Source: Galerina marginata (taxonomy: Eukaryota > Basidiomycota > Agaricomycetes > Agaricales > Galerinaceae). From it: a stretch of 64,000 nt of DNA. The notes below the pieces were generated by a model. That model was given only the letters and a program-made list of their open reading frames with translations. It ran no database searches and had not been told where the DNA came from. The stretch spans positions 558,001 to 622,000 of the forward strand of contig JAECYW010000008.1 of the NCBI GenBank assembly GCA_023014335.1, given 5' to 3'. Position 1 is the stretch's first letter, and every line of letters begins with the position of its first letter. A program made the translations under genes and the position numbers. Of this stretch, positions 49,301 through 60,337 are shown piece after piece.

Positions 49301-50904
49301 GAATATCCTTGTTACTCGCGAAAAGTAAAGGTAAGGTAGACGGAGGAGCACGTAAAGGTACAGTTGCCGCGGAAGGGTGTCGACAAGGAAGGCGATAATG
49401 TAGGCTTGTGATGTGGGCGTGTTTTCGGTAGGTTTATCAGACTTCAAGGCGGAGATATTGGTATCGATCATCATAGAGTTTATGATTTCGGGGTACTTTT
49501 CAACAGGGCGGGTGTGCGCAGGCAAATACGTGTCGGACGGGGCCAAGTAGGACGGATTATCGGTTAAAGACACCGGCGTGGTTGTCCTCGCTGGCGATGG
49601 CGACTTTGAGGAAGCCGAGAGAGCTAAAGCGTCGTAGCGGCTATAATTAAGTCCGTGGCGGACGGGTGTTTCTTGCTCTGTCACGGACGGGACAGGCGGG
49701 AGTGAAGGCGAACGACTCCGGGCGCTTGTACGAGACGAAAGCGACCGAGCAGATGCAGCGAGAGAAAGTAGTTCAGATGGTGGCCTGGAATCAACTCCCA
49801 TGTCCGTTAGGGTAGGAAAGTGGAGAGGCGGAGAGGGCGGACTGGCAGACGAAGGCACGCTGCCAATTGTACTAAGGCGGTGACTCGGCAGAGAGGGGGT
49901 ACTAGGTGGACGTTGTGGCTCTATCGAAGGATTAGTCACATTTCCATTGGTGACCGCCCATGATTCTGGGGGTATTAGGGCATACGGCGAGTCGTCTGAA
50001 AAGTCATGTCTACCCAAAACTGACGAGTCGAGTCGACGAGGAGAAGAAGAGCGAAGCGATGTGGGATATATGAACGGACGAGGTCTGGGTCCCCAGCCCT
50101 GACTCTGGCCGAAATTTGGTTCAGAATCCCCATCTACTAAGGGCGGCATCTGGTTTTCTTCGTCTCCTGCTGTGACTACTGCAGGTCCTAGGGCTTGCGT
50201 ATAACGACCAGGTCGATACCAAGACGGTCTTCCGCTTCCACCCATCGCATCACTATCCCCATCAAGCGCGTCCGATGTGGGAGAGATAGGCGGCGGGTGT
50301 TGATGAGGAGTAACGACGTCGAGTACCGCAGGTCCTGGGGCTTGAGTGGGATAACTAGGTCGATACCAAGGTCTTCCCCTTGCATCACCATCCCCATCAA
50401 ACGCGTCCGATGGGTGAAAGACCGGTGGCGGGTGTTGATGGGGTGCAGCGACGTTAAACACCACACCTGGCCGGCGCTTTCGTCGTTTTGGTGAGGGTGT
50501 TGGAGATTCCCACACAGGATACGCAGCTATGTGCATGTGAGGCCCGGACATCGATGATAAAGAAAGTACCTACCTGTTTTTGGAGGACGATAAGCCTCGC
50601 GTTCTGCCCCAATGACCGCCTCTAGGGTCGCAGGCCCAAGACGCTCTGGTCGATATCCTTGCTTCTCGCTGAGTCCAAGTTTGGTTCGTGCTTTTTTCAT
50701 GATTCGAAAGGGCTGAGACTCGTCAACCTGATCTTCCAAACCCAGTGGTTCTTCACCGCGACCGCGACGGAAGACGTTCTTAAGACTGAATGCGATGGAG
50801 GGTTTGAATGGATCGACAGGGACATACGCGGACGGCGGGGGTAGCCCATACGGATCCTGGAGATTGTTGCGATACCCAGAATTCTGGCTGTTAAGGAAAT
50901 CCAT
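46392..50904 (-). CDS. Polytopic membrane protein with C-terminal NADAR domain
   Basis: It starts MDFLNSQNSGYRNNLQDPYG. A long cytosolic Pro/Ser-rich region includes a two-copy internal repeat (PHQHPPPVFHPSDAFDGDGD and PHQHPPPISPTSDALDGDSD). The membrane core follows: TLPRQLYLYVLLRLPYLYFS, AILTILQIESAASDPLTRF, MICALMSLLFGCIYIIRFG, EAQKTRTGIFWNVWVLLAMP, SMILYIITIIAFVWRTSPFP and VITLVFSLGVVYFVLIAA. After a Ser-rich linker, a GTGAGT-TTCAG intron (about 47232-47298) joins AEEKV to LTWQSQQ in frame. The last part is NADAR/DUF1768: FLIQSPHRLLYRNQLYPTAM, HLFEAMKYIDHRPDLAETIR, and, past intron 46587-46657, LDEVLLIKFKQHPDLRAELC and DNFWGIGQDGQGQNMLGRTL. The family Glu in the P-T-x-E-H motif reads Met here. 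NADAR proteins are linked to ADP-ribose removal; activity here is doubtful. If the fusion intron is wrong, a separate NADAR gene would start near GMASAGPSELSM. Confidence 0.65.
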
Positions 50905-51230
50905 GGATGTGGTTCGTCACTCTGAAGTCTGACTCTATGTCCAGGACGGAGGCTATTTGCTTGGTTTTGGGCACCCAAGCTGAAATGAAGTTGACTTCGA
51001 TGAACTTGAGAGCTCGAACGGGGATGAAGGTTCAGTGAGGAAAAATGGAGTGTTTGCCTAAACTTGACCGGAACACCGTGCAGCTGGCATGATCCATGCA
51101 TGTCATATTGCATGGCAGTTCCGGTGGCACTCCCACGGACCGCGGTAAATTCGGCAACAATTTCTCAATCAAAAAAAAATTAGTACATACTTATTGTTGA
51201 ATATTGAATCCCTGAGGTGTCCACAATGCG
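50905..51230. other. 5' flank of the membrane-NADAR gene
   Basis: About 330 bp with no coding frame that continues the gene; it includes a poly-A tract (about 51171). Probable promoter and leader. Confidence 0.35.
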
Positions 51231-51239
51231 TCTATAAAA

Positions 51240-51770
51240 CAACGAGATCTTCCGCGTTGCTACCATACTTATGGTCTGCACCGGACTCATCGCTACACCT
51301 GCATGAAATACCGCATTTTGTGACTCAGTAAATTCGCTTTCACACCAACACGATTGCCGGATAGACTTGATATCGTTGCATCCGCGTAGTTGTCCGGTCC
51401 TCGCTTTCTCTCATCGTATTTTTTCAGACATTGAAAATCTTCGTAGGGCTCTGTCCGTCGCCCGTGTACCGTCGGGGATTCGCCAACTTGAAATAGTAGA
51501 ACGCCAATCCAGCTTAACGGGCACTAATTTCCTCACTTGGTGATAAGTGACCTTCAAGTTGATTCCGCATAATTGAGGATACGTGTTGACTTAATTGGAA
51601 ATGGGTTACACAAGAATCTAAAGCGTCGACGTACAATAGAAAACCAGAAATGAGAGATGAGAGCGACCCATAGCTGAAAGTATCCATTAAATGAGAGTGA
51701 TTGGGTTGTGCTCTTAGGGATGAGGGCGACACCGCTGTTCATCGTGCCGACATTGAGCATCCGTTGGGAC
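51240..51770 (-). pseudogene. Relic of the polytopic membrane gene 3' exon
   Basis: It aligns with 60360-60870, the last exon of the intact copy, in the same orientation. Matching points include ACAACGAGATCTTCCGCGTT (versus ACAACGAAATCTTCCGCGTT), CGCCAATCCAGC and GGGCGACACCGCTG. The reading frame is broken and the rest of the gene is absent. Confidence 0.6.
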
Positions 51771-52468
51771 ACGCCGAAGGGTAGCAGGGGCTAATAGCTA
51801 TATACTTATCCGAAGTCGTAATATGAGGCTGGAGGAGATATTCTAGTGGCTGGAGTTTCGGAGGGCTCGGTGGCGTCGAGCAAACTCGCTGTCTGGCTGA
51901 CACGACTCGGAATGTCGGCAGGGACTCTGAGGAATAAAAGAATAAATTCAGTGACCGTTTATCAGCTAGCTACATGCCAAGAAACTTCTTACAATAGAGC
52001 CGTCAATCAATTTACTGGCCTTTTCAATAAGGAGCACCAAGATCCGAAAAGTACACGGTACATATGAACTTTTTCGCTCCTCTGGCAACCCATATCGGGT
52101 ATGTTTTTGTCCAAAAGGGGGAATCATTTTCACGTTTTGCTTCCCGTGGTCCCAGCCTTGAACTAAAAAAAGTAGAATAGCAATCTTCAACCATTTCCTG
52201 ATGTGGAACGTTCAAAGACTGGTACTTTGTGTTGCTTCAAATTATATACCTGTACCCCAAGTTCCCGCAGAAAAAATACTGTTTGTCGTTCCCACATAGA
52301 ATATGTGCCGAAATCTGTCAGATTTGTACGAGTTATCACCACAAAATTCTACAAACTGTTTTGCAAAACTACAATTACAACAATTTTTTCTCTGGTTGGA
52401 TTTTTTAAGGTCGATGGTGTAAGACCGAAGCCGCCAGTACCAAAAGAGCCAAGCGATCCTTCAGAACA

Positions 52469-52936
52469 TTACCCGATAACCAAGATCTCGAATTCTTCGT
52501 ACGTCTTAAAAACTCCCTGCACGTTGACGAGCCCCGCGTTGCCGTCCAACCTCAAAAACCTCCCTGGGCTTTCGACCGACTCGATGCCAACTACGCCTTT
52601 GTATTGGCCCGGCGCGTCTGCTTTCTGGTGGATATGGAACCTTTCCAAAGTGCGAGCGGTAAACTGGGCGTTAACAGTACCCCCTCCCCCGGTAACATTC
52701 TCGCCTTGCGGGACCCCAGCCGCGCTCATGCGGATGAAGACGTCCTTGAAGACCGTGGATCCGAATGACACGGTTTTATCGTCGTTTTGTTGGAGGATGA
52801 AGGTCTCGTAAGTGCCGACGAAGGTTTGGGTGTTGACTTTGCCGCCGCCTGGCCCAGTCAGGGTAGAAACACCCTGACCGTCGAGGCGAACATAGCGATT
52901 GGGGAATTGAACGGAACGAATGGCAACTAGGGTCAT
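52469..52936 (-). CDS. Beta-trefoil (fascin-like) small cytosolic protein, copy 1
   Basis: Intronless frame of 155 residues with three internal repeats, as in a beta-trefoil: IRSVQFPNRYVRLDGQGVST with GGGKVNTQTFVGTYETFIL; FGSTVFKDVFIRMSAAGVPQ with GGGGTVNAQFTARTLERFHI; and VESPGRFLRLDGNAG with VNVQGVFKTYEEFEIL. The VRLDG...G(K/T)VN(T/A)Q...YExF pattern is typical of fascin-related trefoils and of some fungal lectins. There is no signal peptide, so cytosolic or unconventionally secreted. Near-identical to the protein at 58752-59216. A carbohydrate- or actin-binding role is inference. Confidence 0.8.
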   Translation of the reverse strand: MTLVAIRSVQFPNRYVRLDGQGVSTLTGPGGGKVNTQTFVGTYETFILQQNDDKTVSFGSTVFKDVFIRMSAAGVPQGENVTGGGGTVNAQFTARTLERFHIHQKADAPGQYKGVVGIESVESPGRFLRLDGNAGLVNVQGVFKTYEEFEILVIG

Positions 52937-53076
52937 AATCTGAAGTGAAGGTCAGTTTGCATAGAAAGCATGCGGGTTACAGAGGACGCACGAGAAGTAA
53001 AAGGGTGTTGTTGGTTAGATATTTGAGTAATGCAGTGGTTACGAAGTCTGCAGAACGTAGGGTAACTTCTTGGGCT

Positions 53077-53084
53077 TATTTATA
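53077..53084 (-). promoter_or_regulatory. TATA box of beta-trefoil copy 1
   Basis: TATAAATA on the minus strand, about 140 bp upstream of the ATG at 52936. It is conserved at the same relative place in copy 2 (59356-59363). Confidence 0.55.
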
Positions 53085-53879
53085 CGGTAGACAATATTCT
53101 CCTCTTGTGTCTCGTGTCTAAATGTCGTCAATCTTCACATCTATGTGCACACTGGCGATGCACAAAAAAAAAGGAGCTGATCGGCGACTTTCCTATCCAT
53201 CAATTGGCTAAGTGTCAGCTGAACGCCTCTATAGGACATTACCGTATTCTTGAAATAAACGAACTAGCCGGAGGTTAAATTTCTCCGACTTTGCATTCAT
53301 ACCCTCCACTGAAAGCGGCTCCTTCTGTGGAAACCTAACTATCCCATGACCGATATTTCAAGTTGTTGCTCCTTCTCTGTCAATATCTAGAACTTCCTCG
53401 ATTCTGCTCCCACAGAACTTCAAACACAGGTAATGGGAAAAGGATAGAGGGTCTGAACTTTGTTTCATTTACAAGAATGAACATCACACTGTTCGGCGTC
53501 ATCCTTCAATAACCCTAATACTGTCCCTTTGCTTCAAGTTGGTCATCTCGAAAAATGCGGTCTGGTCATTGATACTGCCCTCCTTGTGTCAACATCATTA
53601 ATCTTTTCAGCAAATAGGCTTGGCCATGTAATCCTAGCCGGTGCCAGCTTTCAGGGCGCGCCAGGAGCTGTTAGTCGACAATGGGTAGTATTCGAGCAAT
53701 CCAGTTCCAACTATAAACGCCAAGAATTCATTAATTAAAATTAAACCTTCACTAGCTCCACTCGTGTAACGGCGATCTTACATCTATCGAGAATAGTTTG
53801 TCCTTGCCTTAAACTTATCACCGTGTACAACGTTAGCCAAAGAGAAGCCCCTAAATTCAAAATATCCACTCTCTCCAAC

Positions 53880-54340
53880 CAAAGTGCTTTTCATTCAAGT
53901 TCAGATCGGGGGTACCGTCGCAGTAAAGCCACCTCTGTGTGAAAACGTCGCCACTGAAGTGGAACGAAACGTAGCTTAGACTGTTTGAAAGGTACTGTGA
54001 GTAAAGTAAGGAAATTCTTGATCTCTATTTGCACCGCCGCTGAGTTTAAATGATCAGTGCTCAGTCCGCTGAGTAATATCGTAATATTCTTCCTGTCGCC
54101 ATGTTGAAGTGTTCCTCCGCTGCAGTTCTCATGCTGCTTTGAACATAAGGCGCAACTGGACTTGACCTCAGCTCTGACGACGGTCGATGACTGGTTCTTT
54201 GCAATGCGATAAATTGAGAATGAGAGGACGATTGCATTGTCAGTGCTGAGCCAAGGAGTGATCACACAGTAACATAAGATCCACGGTGTTCTAGATCCAC
54301 AATTTCGAACGGCGATAGAGACATATTTTTTGTGTTACAA
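53880..54340 (-). pseudogene. Relic of the polytopic membrane gene middle exon
   Basis: It aligns with 61340-61640 within the cytosolic tail-coding exon of the intact copy. Shared stretches include TTCTTCCTGTCGCC, GGTTCTTTGCAATGCGATAA (versus GGTTCCTTGCAATGCGATAA) and CCACAATTTCGAACGG. The frame is lost and neighbouring exons are absent. Confidence 0.65.
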
Positions 54341-55704
54341 GTCCTCTATTATTGATCTGCACTCCGTTCAAATATCTCACAGGTGTTAACGCCATTTTCT
54401 ATTTTTAATCATCGCCAGCTAACGTCAGCCTTTCTCCTCTCTTCACCCGTCGTCTCGGGCTCGTCCAAGTCTCGTCCATTGTTGACATGTTCCGAGCTTG
54501 TACTTTCTTCTTCTCAACAAGGCTTGAATGTTTGAATCTCGGTAAGTACTCTACATTGCTTTATGACTCTTCCTAAATTTCCTACCTAATCTTTTTCTTC
54601 TTGCCTGCAAATCCATCACCAATCTTACCCGCGCCTTGCCTGTAAGGCTTCCGTGGCTCGAGCGTTCTCGGCCCTCGCTCTTCTAGTCACAACATTACAC
54701 TTTCGTCAAGAGCGACTTCACATTAACAAACGTGCTACCCTCGTCGGCTCTCACACTTTGATCAGCTCACAAGTTCGCACTTCTGCAATTTTCCTGCTGT
54801 CAAATTTATGTTCATCACAACACCTTCTCCATTCCCACTCCAGTTTTTCTTGTCCTTGCACCTGACCAACAACACTGGCAACGCCGACGGACACTCGTTT
54901 AATTTGTGCTCAGTTTGTCATGCCCAAGCCTCAGTGCCCTCGTATTTCTGTCATTGTGGGAGTCTACTGCATATCACAGGGAGTGAACTTAATCGTAGTA
55001 TTCGCAGGCCTACGTAAAAACTGCATAGGAAAGAAAAAAAGGGAACTATGTCAGAAGGCCATGGACCTCCACTACGTTGACTGTAAGATACAGCCGAGTG
55101 AAGGAGTTTTTAAGCTACTTGAAAAATTGGCCAAATGGCATGCATTCATGCTTCCCGTTGAATGACGCTCGGCATGGAAGGTGCTTGTGAATCCGTTTGT
55201 CAAGCCTGTTTCTAGAATCAGGGAACTTAGTTTTAGGACCCACGTACCTTAACATGTAAGTACTCGTGAGTTACCTGTTCTCGGCGCATTATGATCGCGG
55301 TGGATGCTGGTTTCGGGGTTTTGATCTGCCGGTGACATTTTGAGTTATTCTAAGTTCAAGTCGTGTCTCTGTGGCATGGGTCCCAGATTAATAATTAAGT
55401 AGAAAAGATTTTGGAAGGAAATGGGGTTCAAGTTCTCGATTCGGAGTTGGTGGATGTCAAGGTTAATAATTTATCTAGGTCATGTAACATTAACGTCTCT
55501 ATCTACCCAAAACGTTGCGCAAACGCGTTTGTGGCCGGATGGGTCAACGTTATTCCACGGTTGTCCTTTCATACTGACCACTGTTTGGCTATGATGTTGG
55601 TCACTTGGTTTGTGCCAGTGCGTAGCTACGAAATTAGTTAAATACTACAATTGAGAGAGAAATGGTTGACCCAGCTCGCCATATTCATTGTAAATCTCTT
55701 TAAA
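54341..55704. other. Intergenic with weak unassigned frames
   Basis: A plus-strand frame at 54920-55165 (MPKPQCPRISVIVGVYCISQ) and CT-rich leader-like sequence near 54420-54620 are visible. Neither has a recognised family. It may include the esterase promoter at its right end. Confidence 0.3.
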
Positions 55705-56811
55705 ATGTTAACATCATTCAAATCTATTTTCTTCTCCGTCGTTGCCTATGTCTTTGCTGGCGATGGTGTCGGTCCGAGTCCAGGGCAGATAAAAAACCTC
55801 GTTACATTTGGTGACAGCTACACGGACATTGCACATCTCGATAGGGGAACCCCATGGCCAATTTACGCTTCTGGCTTCGCGAATGTAAAGCTCTTCCCCT
55901 TCGCGAAGTCTGGGGCTACGTGCTCGAACAATATCACCTACCGCCCGTTTCCTTCTCTCTTTGAGAGTCAGTTACCAGCATATTTCAAAACAACTTCCGA
56001 GAAGGGGCCAGGATTTTTGAATCCGGCGCAGACAATATACACTCTTTGGCTAGGAACGAACGACGTTGGAGTCAATGCGTTGCTGACGGGAAGTGATAAA
56101 GCAAGCTTAGTGGACGTGACAACCTGCATGACCAACTGGGTTGAGAGGTTGTACGACAGCGGAGCACGGAATTTCCTCTTCCAAAATGTGTGCCTTCTCT
56201 GAAGCTAGGCCTAAAAATGGTACTGATTCCTATCTACCTATATATGATTCCACTCGAAACCGTTCCACTTTACGCTCCCGCTTCTTATCCCAATCGCTAT
56301 TGGAACAGAGAGCGTAACACGACTGAATGGAGTGTATTCATGGCTGAACTCGTACTGTCTGGGAACGCGTTGACCAAGCTTATGCTTCAAGCTCTTGCCC
56401 CCACACTCCAAGGAGCCCATATCGGTTTGTAGTCCTCATCTTGCCTTGATTTGTCTGACAGCACAATTTATAGGAATCTTTGACTCTCACAGCCTCTTCG
56501 CCGACATGTTCGCACACCCAGAACTTTATTTAAATGGCACTGCTCCGCTAAACGTCACTGGCGCTGTTGATTCCTGCGTTTACCCACTGAATGGACACAC
56601 CAAAAGATGCACAACGGCGACAGGAGATGATAGAGACAGTTTTCTATGGTACGTGTATAACGGAAAATAGTGCCAAGAAACGACCTCTAACTTGTCATCG
56701 TATAGGTTTGATGAACTTCACCCCAGCGAGCAGGCCAATCGCATTGTCGCTCGTGAAATTGCACAGGTTATAGTGGGGCAGAAAAATAAGTGGACGACGT
56801 GGTTAATTTGA
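55705..56811 (+). CDS. GDSL/SGNH esterase (CE16-like acetylesterase)
   Basis: Secreted serine esterase, probably removing acetyl groups from hemicellulose sugars. The ATG at 55705 gives a signal peptide (MLTSFKSIFFSVVAYVFAGD), preferred over 55651. Block I is VTFGDSYTDIAHL with the nucleophile Ser; block III is LWLGTNDVGVNALL with the Asn; the catalytic Asp and His are in FDELHPSEQANRIVA near the end. Introns after GAHIG and within the Trp codon before FDELHP are canonical. The first junction is odd: FLFQN is followed by GTGTGC, but no AG lies just before the expected continuation MIPLETVPLYAP. The gene may therefore be damaged or use a non-canonical site. Confidence 0.7.
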
Positions 56812-58399
56812 AAACGGTTAATTGTAATTATCGTTTGAGAAGGCTGAAATGGATCGGCAAGAATGAGAATAATTGGATTGTGCTCCGATACCGCTGCACA
56901 GATTTTATGTGCCATTGATTGCTAGGTCTACGAAGAGACTCACAAATAAAAAACGCTGTATGGAAGTCAGTGCCCCCACCTGATTTACCGCTCGGGCTGT
57001 CCGATCGCAAATTCAAAGAAATAACCCACTGTACATAACCATACTTTTATGTCATCTCGAAACCTTTTCTATGTGTTCTGCCCTGTCTGTACTTCCTAAA
57101 ACACCTTTCTGCTTGGTTTGAACTCGGCGAGTATAGGGCCTCGGCTCGATCGTCGGTCGCGTGTCAGAGTTCTAATTTTGTTGCCCGGCGTAATCACGTG
57201 ACCGTATTTCTTTGCCTGATCCGAGATCGCGCCAGCACACAGGACTTTCCCAACCTCCACCTCCTTGGCCATCCCCACCGAACGTGCCCGCTGCCTCTGA
57301 GAATTCGCGCACGCTCAAGCGCTCAAGCGCTCAAGTGTTGCCTATGACATGTCGAAACCATCAAGTGTGCGGTTCTGACCGCCAGCGCGCCAGCAGGTGG
57401 CCATCACCGCGTCACCGGTCAGCTCTTGGGACTCCGGCGGTGGGCCATTCGCGACCAGCGCACCCACTCCCCACGGTCAGCCGACTTGAAGGTAGCATCC
57501 ACCGCCCATCTTTTTCCTACTGACGCCGAGATACGTTTTCAGTCTCCAGGATCGGCCACTCACCAGCCCGACACCAGACACCAGACGCAAGTCAGCGAGG
57601 AGGAGGGAGGTAGGCAAGCAGCGAGACAGGCGGATGGAAGCCACCACCCCTCTTCGACGCTCGACGCGTAGGGCAGCACGCATGGAGTGCACACCGCCGC
57701 CTCGTTAGCACTCCACGGGAAACGGGGCGGACGTCGGCATGCCACGATCCCTCGTTCTCGTTAGCCCACCACCAACCCCCGTCGTAATATGATGGGGTAG
57801 AGAAATGGGCCGTGCACACCACCACCCCTCACGATCCATAGACGAGTCTGCGAAACGTATGGCCCAACTCCACGCCGTTGAAGTCCCGCCATGGCCGCCA
57901 CCTACCATCTCACATATGCTTGTACCCTCTTGCTCCAATACCGTCTGTTTTCCACCCGCTGGGATTCCCGCGGAGCCCTATTACGTTTAGCGGTCGGTAC
58001 CACTCCATGCCTATCCGCTTCGCGCACGACACTCAAATCCATCGCGACTCCCGCAGCTGCAGCTACGCCTCCGCCTCCGCTTCGCCCTTAATACTCACCT
58101 TTAAGCGCCTCACGGCTAGCCGTTTCGCATACAGCATCATCCAATGCGTGCGCGCTGGAACTCCCCTGCCCCCAGGCCCAACTCACCACATCCTCAAACA
58201 CAGATGCATTGGTGAGCCCGCCGCCCCGCCATTTTATGTATAGCGCCAATGTTCACCCTCTTTCGCAAGGTCACTGACCGCCGACGCTTCAGCTCCTCGT
58301 CCAGCTTTTAATATATCTGTACATGTTTGTAGACTTGTAGATAATTTTTGCACATACATAGTGTAATTATGTGTTTCTTCCGCCCGCGAAGGAGCTCTT
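56812..58399. other. GC-rich intergenic stretch
   Basis: No recognised gene. From about 57120 to 58260 the sequence is GC-rich with many overlapping Pro/Arg-rich frames on both strands, none family-like. A short repeat of CGCTCAAG occurs three times near 57310-57336. It could be the end of an unrelated transcript. Confidence 0.35.
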
Positions 58400-58751
58400 C
58401 TCCAGCAACCCATATCGGGTACGTACTTATCTAAAAGGGGTAATCAATTTGAAGTTTTGCTTCGCCCTTCCTCTGATCAAAAACAGACAGCGACTGGTAC
58501 TTGGATCAATTTAAATTGTTTACCAGCACTCTAAATTCTCTGTATAAAACTGTATATTTTGTTGTTCCACATTGACATAGATTCTGAAATCTGTCGAATT
58601 TATACGCGTTCGTTACAACAAATTGATTTGCAAGACTACGATTTAATTTGCGAGTACCATTACAACAATTTTTTTTCTGCTTTTTTTCGAAGGTCCATGG
58701 TGTAAGATGAAAATCGCCAGTACTAAAAGAGCCAAAAGGTTCCTCAGATCA

Positions 58752-59216
58752 TTACCCCACAACCAAGATCTCGAACTGTTCGTGATCTTTAAAAACTCCC
58801 TGCACGTTAACGATTCCCGAATCGCCATCTAGCCTCAAAAACCTCCCTGGACTTTCGACTGACTCGATGCCAACTACACCTTTGTATTGGCCAGGCGCGT
58901 CTGCTTTCTGGTGGATATGGAACCTTTCCAAAGTGCGAGCGGTAAACTGGGCGTTAACTGTGCCCCCTCCCCCAGAAATTGCTTCGCCTTGTGGGACCCC
59001 AGCCGCGCTCATGCGGATGAAGACGTCCTTGAAGACCGTGGATCCGAATGACACGGTTTTATCGTCGTTTTGTTGGAGATTGAAGGTCTCGTAGGTGCCG
59101 ATGAAGGTTTGGGTGTTGACTACGCCGCCGCCTGGCCCAGTCATGGAAGTAACACCCGTACCGTCAAGGCGAACATAGCGGTGGGAGTTAACAGACCGAA
59201 TGGCTACTAGAGGCAT
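58752..59216 (-). CDS. Beta-trefoil (fascin-like) small cytosolic protein, copy 2
   Basis: 154-residue intronless frame, near-identical to 52469-52936. It keeps all three trefoil repeats: RYVRLDGTGVTSMTGPGGGV, DVFIRMSAAGVPQGEAISGG and GRFLRLDGDSGIVNVQGVF. Differences cluster in loops (VQFPNRY versus VNSHRY; NVTG versus AISG; KTYEEF versus KDHEQF) while the middle third is unchanged. No signal peptide. A conserved TATA box lies upstream. Function inferred only from fold. Confidence 0.8.
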   Translation of the reverse strand: MPLVAIRSVNSHRYVRLDGTGVTSMTGPGGGVVNTQTFIGTYETFNLQQNDDKTVSFGSTVFKDVFIRMSAAGVPQGEAISGGGGTVNAQFTARTLERFHIHQKADAPGQYKGVVGIESVESPGRFLRLDGDSGIVNVQGVFKDHEQFEILVVG

Positions 59217-59355
59217 GACCTGAGGTGAAAGTCAGTTCGTATAGCAAGCATAAAGGTTACAGAGGACGCACGAGAAGTAAGTGGTCGTTGTTGGTTAGAT
59301 ATCTGAGTGATTCGGTGGTTGCGAAGTCTGAAGAAAGTAGGAAACTTCCTGGGCG

Positions 59356-59363
59356 TATTTATA
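59356..59363 (-). promoter_or_regulatory. TATA box of beta-trefoil copy 2
   Basis: TATAAATA on the minus strand, about 140 bp upstream of the ATG at 59216, matching copy 1 in sequence and spacing. Confidence 0.55.
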
Positions 59364-60337
59364 CGGCAAACCATAGAAAATTGGGTTCATGGCCGGGTAC
59401 AACGTGCGGCTGTACATGGCCTCATCTTGTGTCCCGTGTCCAGGTTTCTTCAAGCTTTACGTCCATGCGCACCTGAGCGATGCATAAACAAAAGTGAGTC
59501 GGTCGGCGGTTTTCCTGCCATGAAAATGTCTAAGTGCAAGTCGAGGCCTTGATTCGCGACATTCACGTATTCGGACATAAAGGAGCCACCCGGCGATCGA
59601 ATTTCTCCGACCTTGCACGACTATGCCCTGACCGACGTTCCAAGTTATTCGTCAATATAGAACCTCTCGAGCTCCAAACCTGACTAGTTACTCCATGGAA
59701 AGGGTTGAACTCTGTTTTATTTACAAAAACGAGCATCACACTGTCCGGCGTCATGGGGTTCCTTTAATAATATCGAGGCTGTGGCTGCGCTTTGCCATCT
59801 GCGTAATCAACATCCGTCATCCGTCCACTCCATCCAAATTCTCCAGCAATTGGACTTGGACCTGTGATCTTTACAGATCTGATGACCCTCTTATTATGAA
59901 GAGCTGTCAGTCGAAATGGAACGGAAAGTTACAACTGAACCTTCGATTCACGTAACGACGGTCTTGTGGCTCTCCCGAGGACACTGGGGAAAACAATTTT
60001 TCCCCGCCTTGAATTTGGCACGGCGTACGACATCAGGCATTGAAAAACACCCGAGTCCAAATGTCCGCTCTCTACTTGTCCAATCGAAGTTTCTTGGAAC
60101 CAGATCGTGAGCACAGCGAGGGAGTACAGTAAAACCGTGTCTGTAGACATCCTGTGGTGCCACCAAACGTCAACCTCTTTTCTGGATGCCTTCCACCTGG
60201 CCATTCTAGAACATGACCGCCGGGGCAACGGAAGAAAAAGGCAGTAGAAAATCTGAAGAGAATAAATCAGATACAATTCGAAGCAAACGAAGATCTAGGA
60301 CCTTTGGCTAGGCTAATGAAATTACTCAGTCTCGGCA

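Larger units (their letters stand above)
52080..54340. repeat. Segmental duplication unit 1 (beta-trefoil plus membrane-gene remnant)
   Basis: It matches 58400-61640 in the same order and orientation, starting at CAACCCATATCGGGTA. Included are the beta-trefoil gene, its upstream flank, AATTTCTCCGACTTTGCA (versus AATTTCTCCGACCTTGCA), the GAACATCACACTGTTCGGCG/GAGCATCACACTGTCCGGCG stretch, and a remnant of the membrane gene. Unit 1 has lost most of the membrane gene present in unit 2. Confidence 0.75.

Noticed and set aside
57120..58260. Several overlapping 60-120 codon frames in GC-rich DNA
   Set aside because: They occur in many frames on both strands, are Pro/Arg-biased, have no family motif and no plausible splice links.
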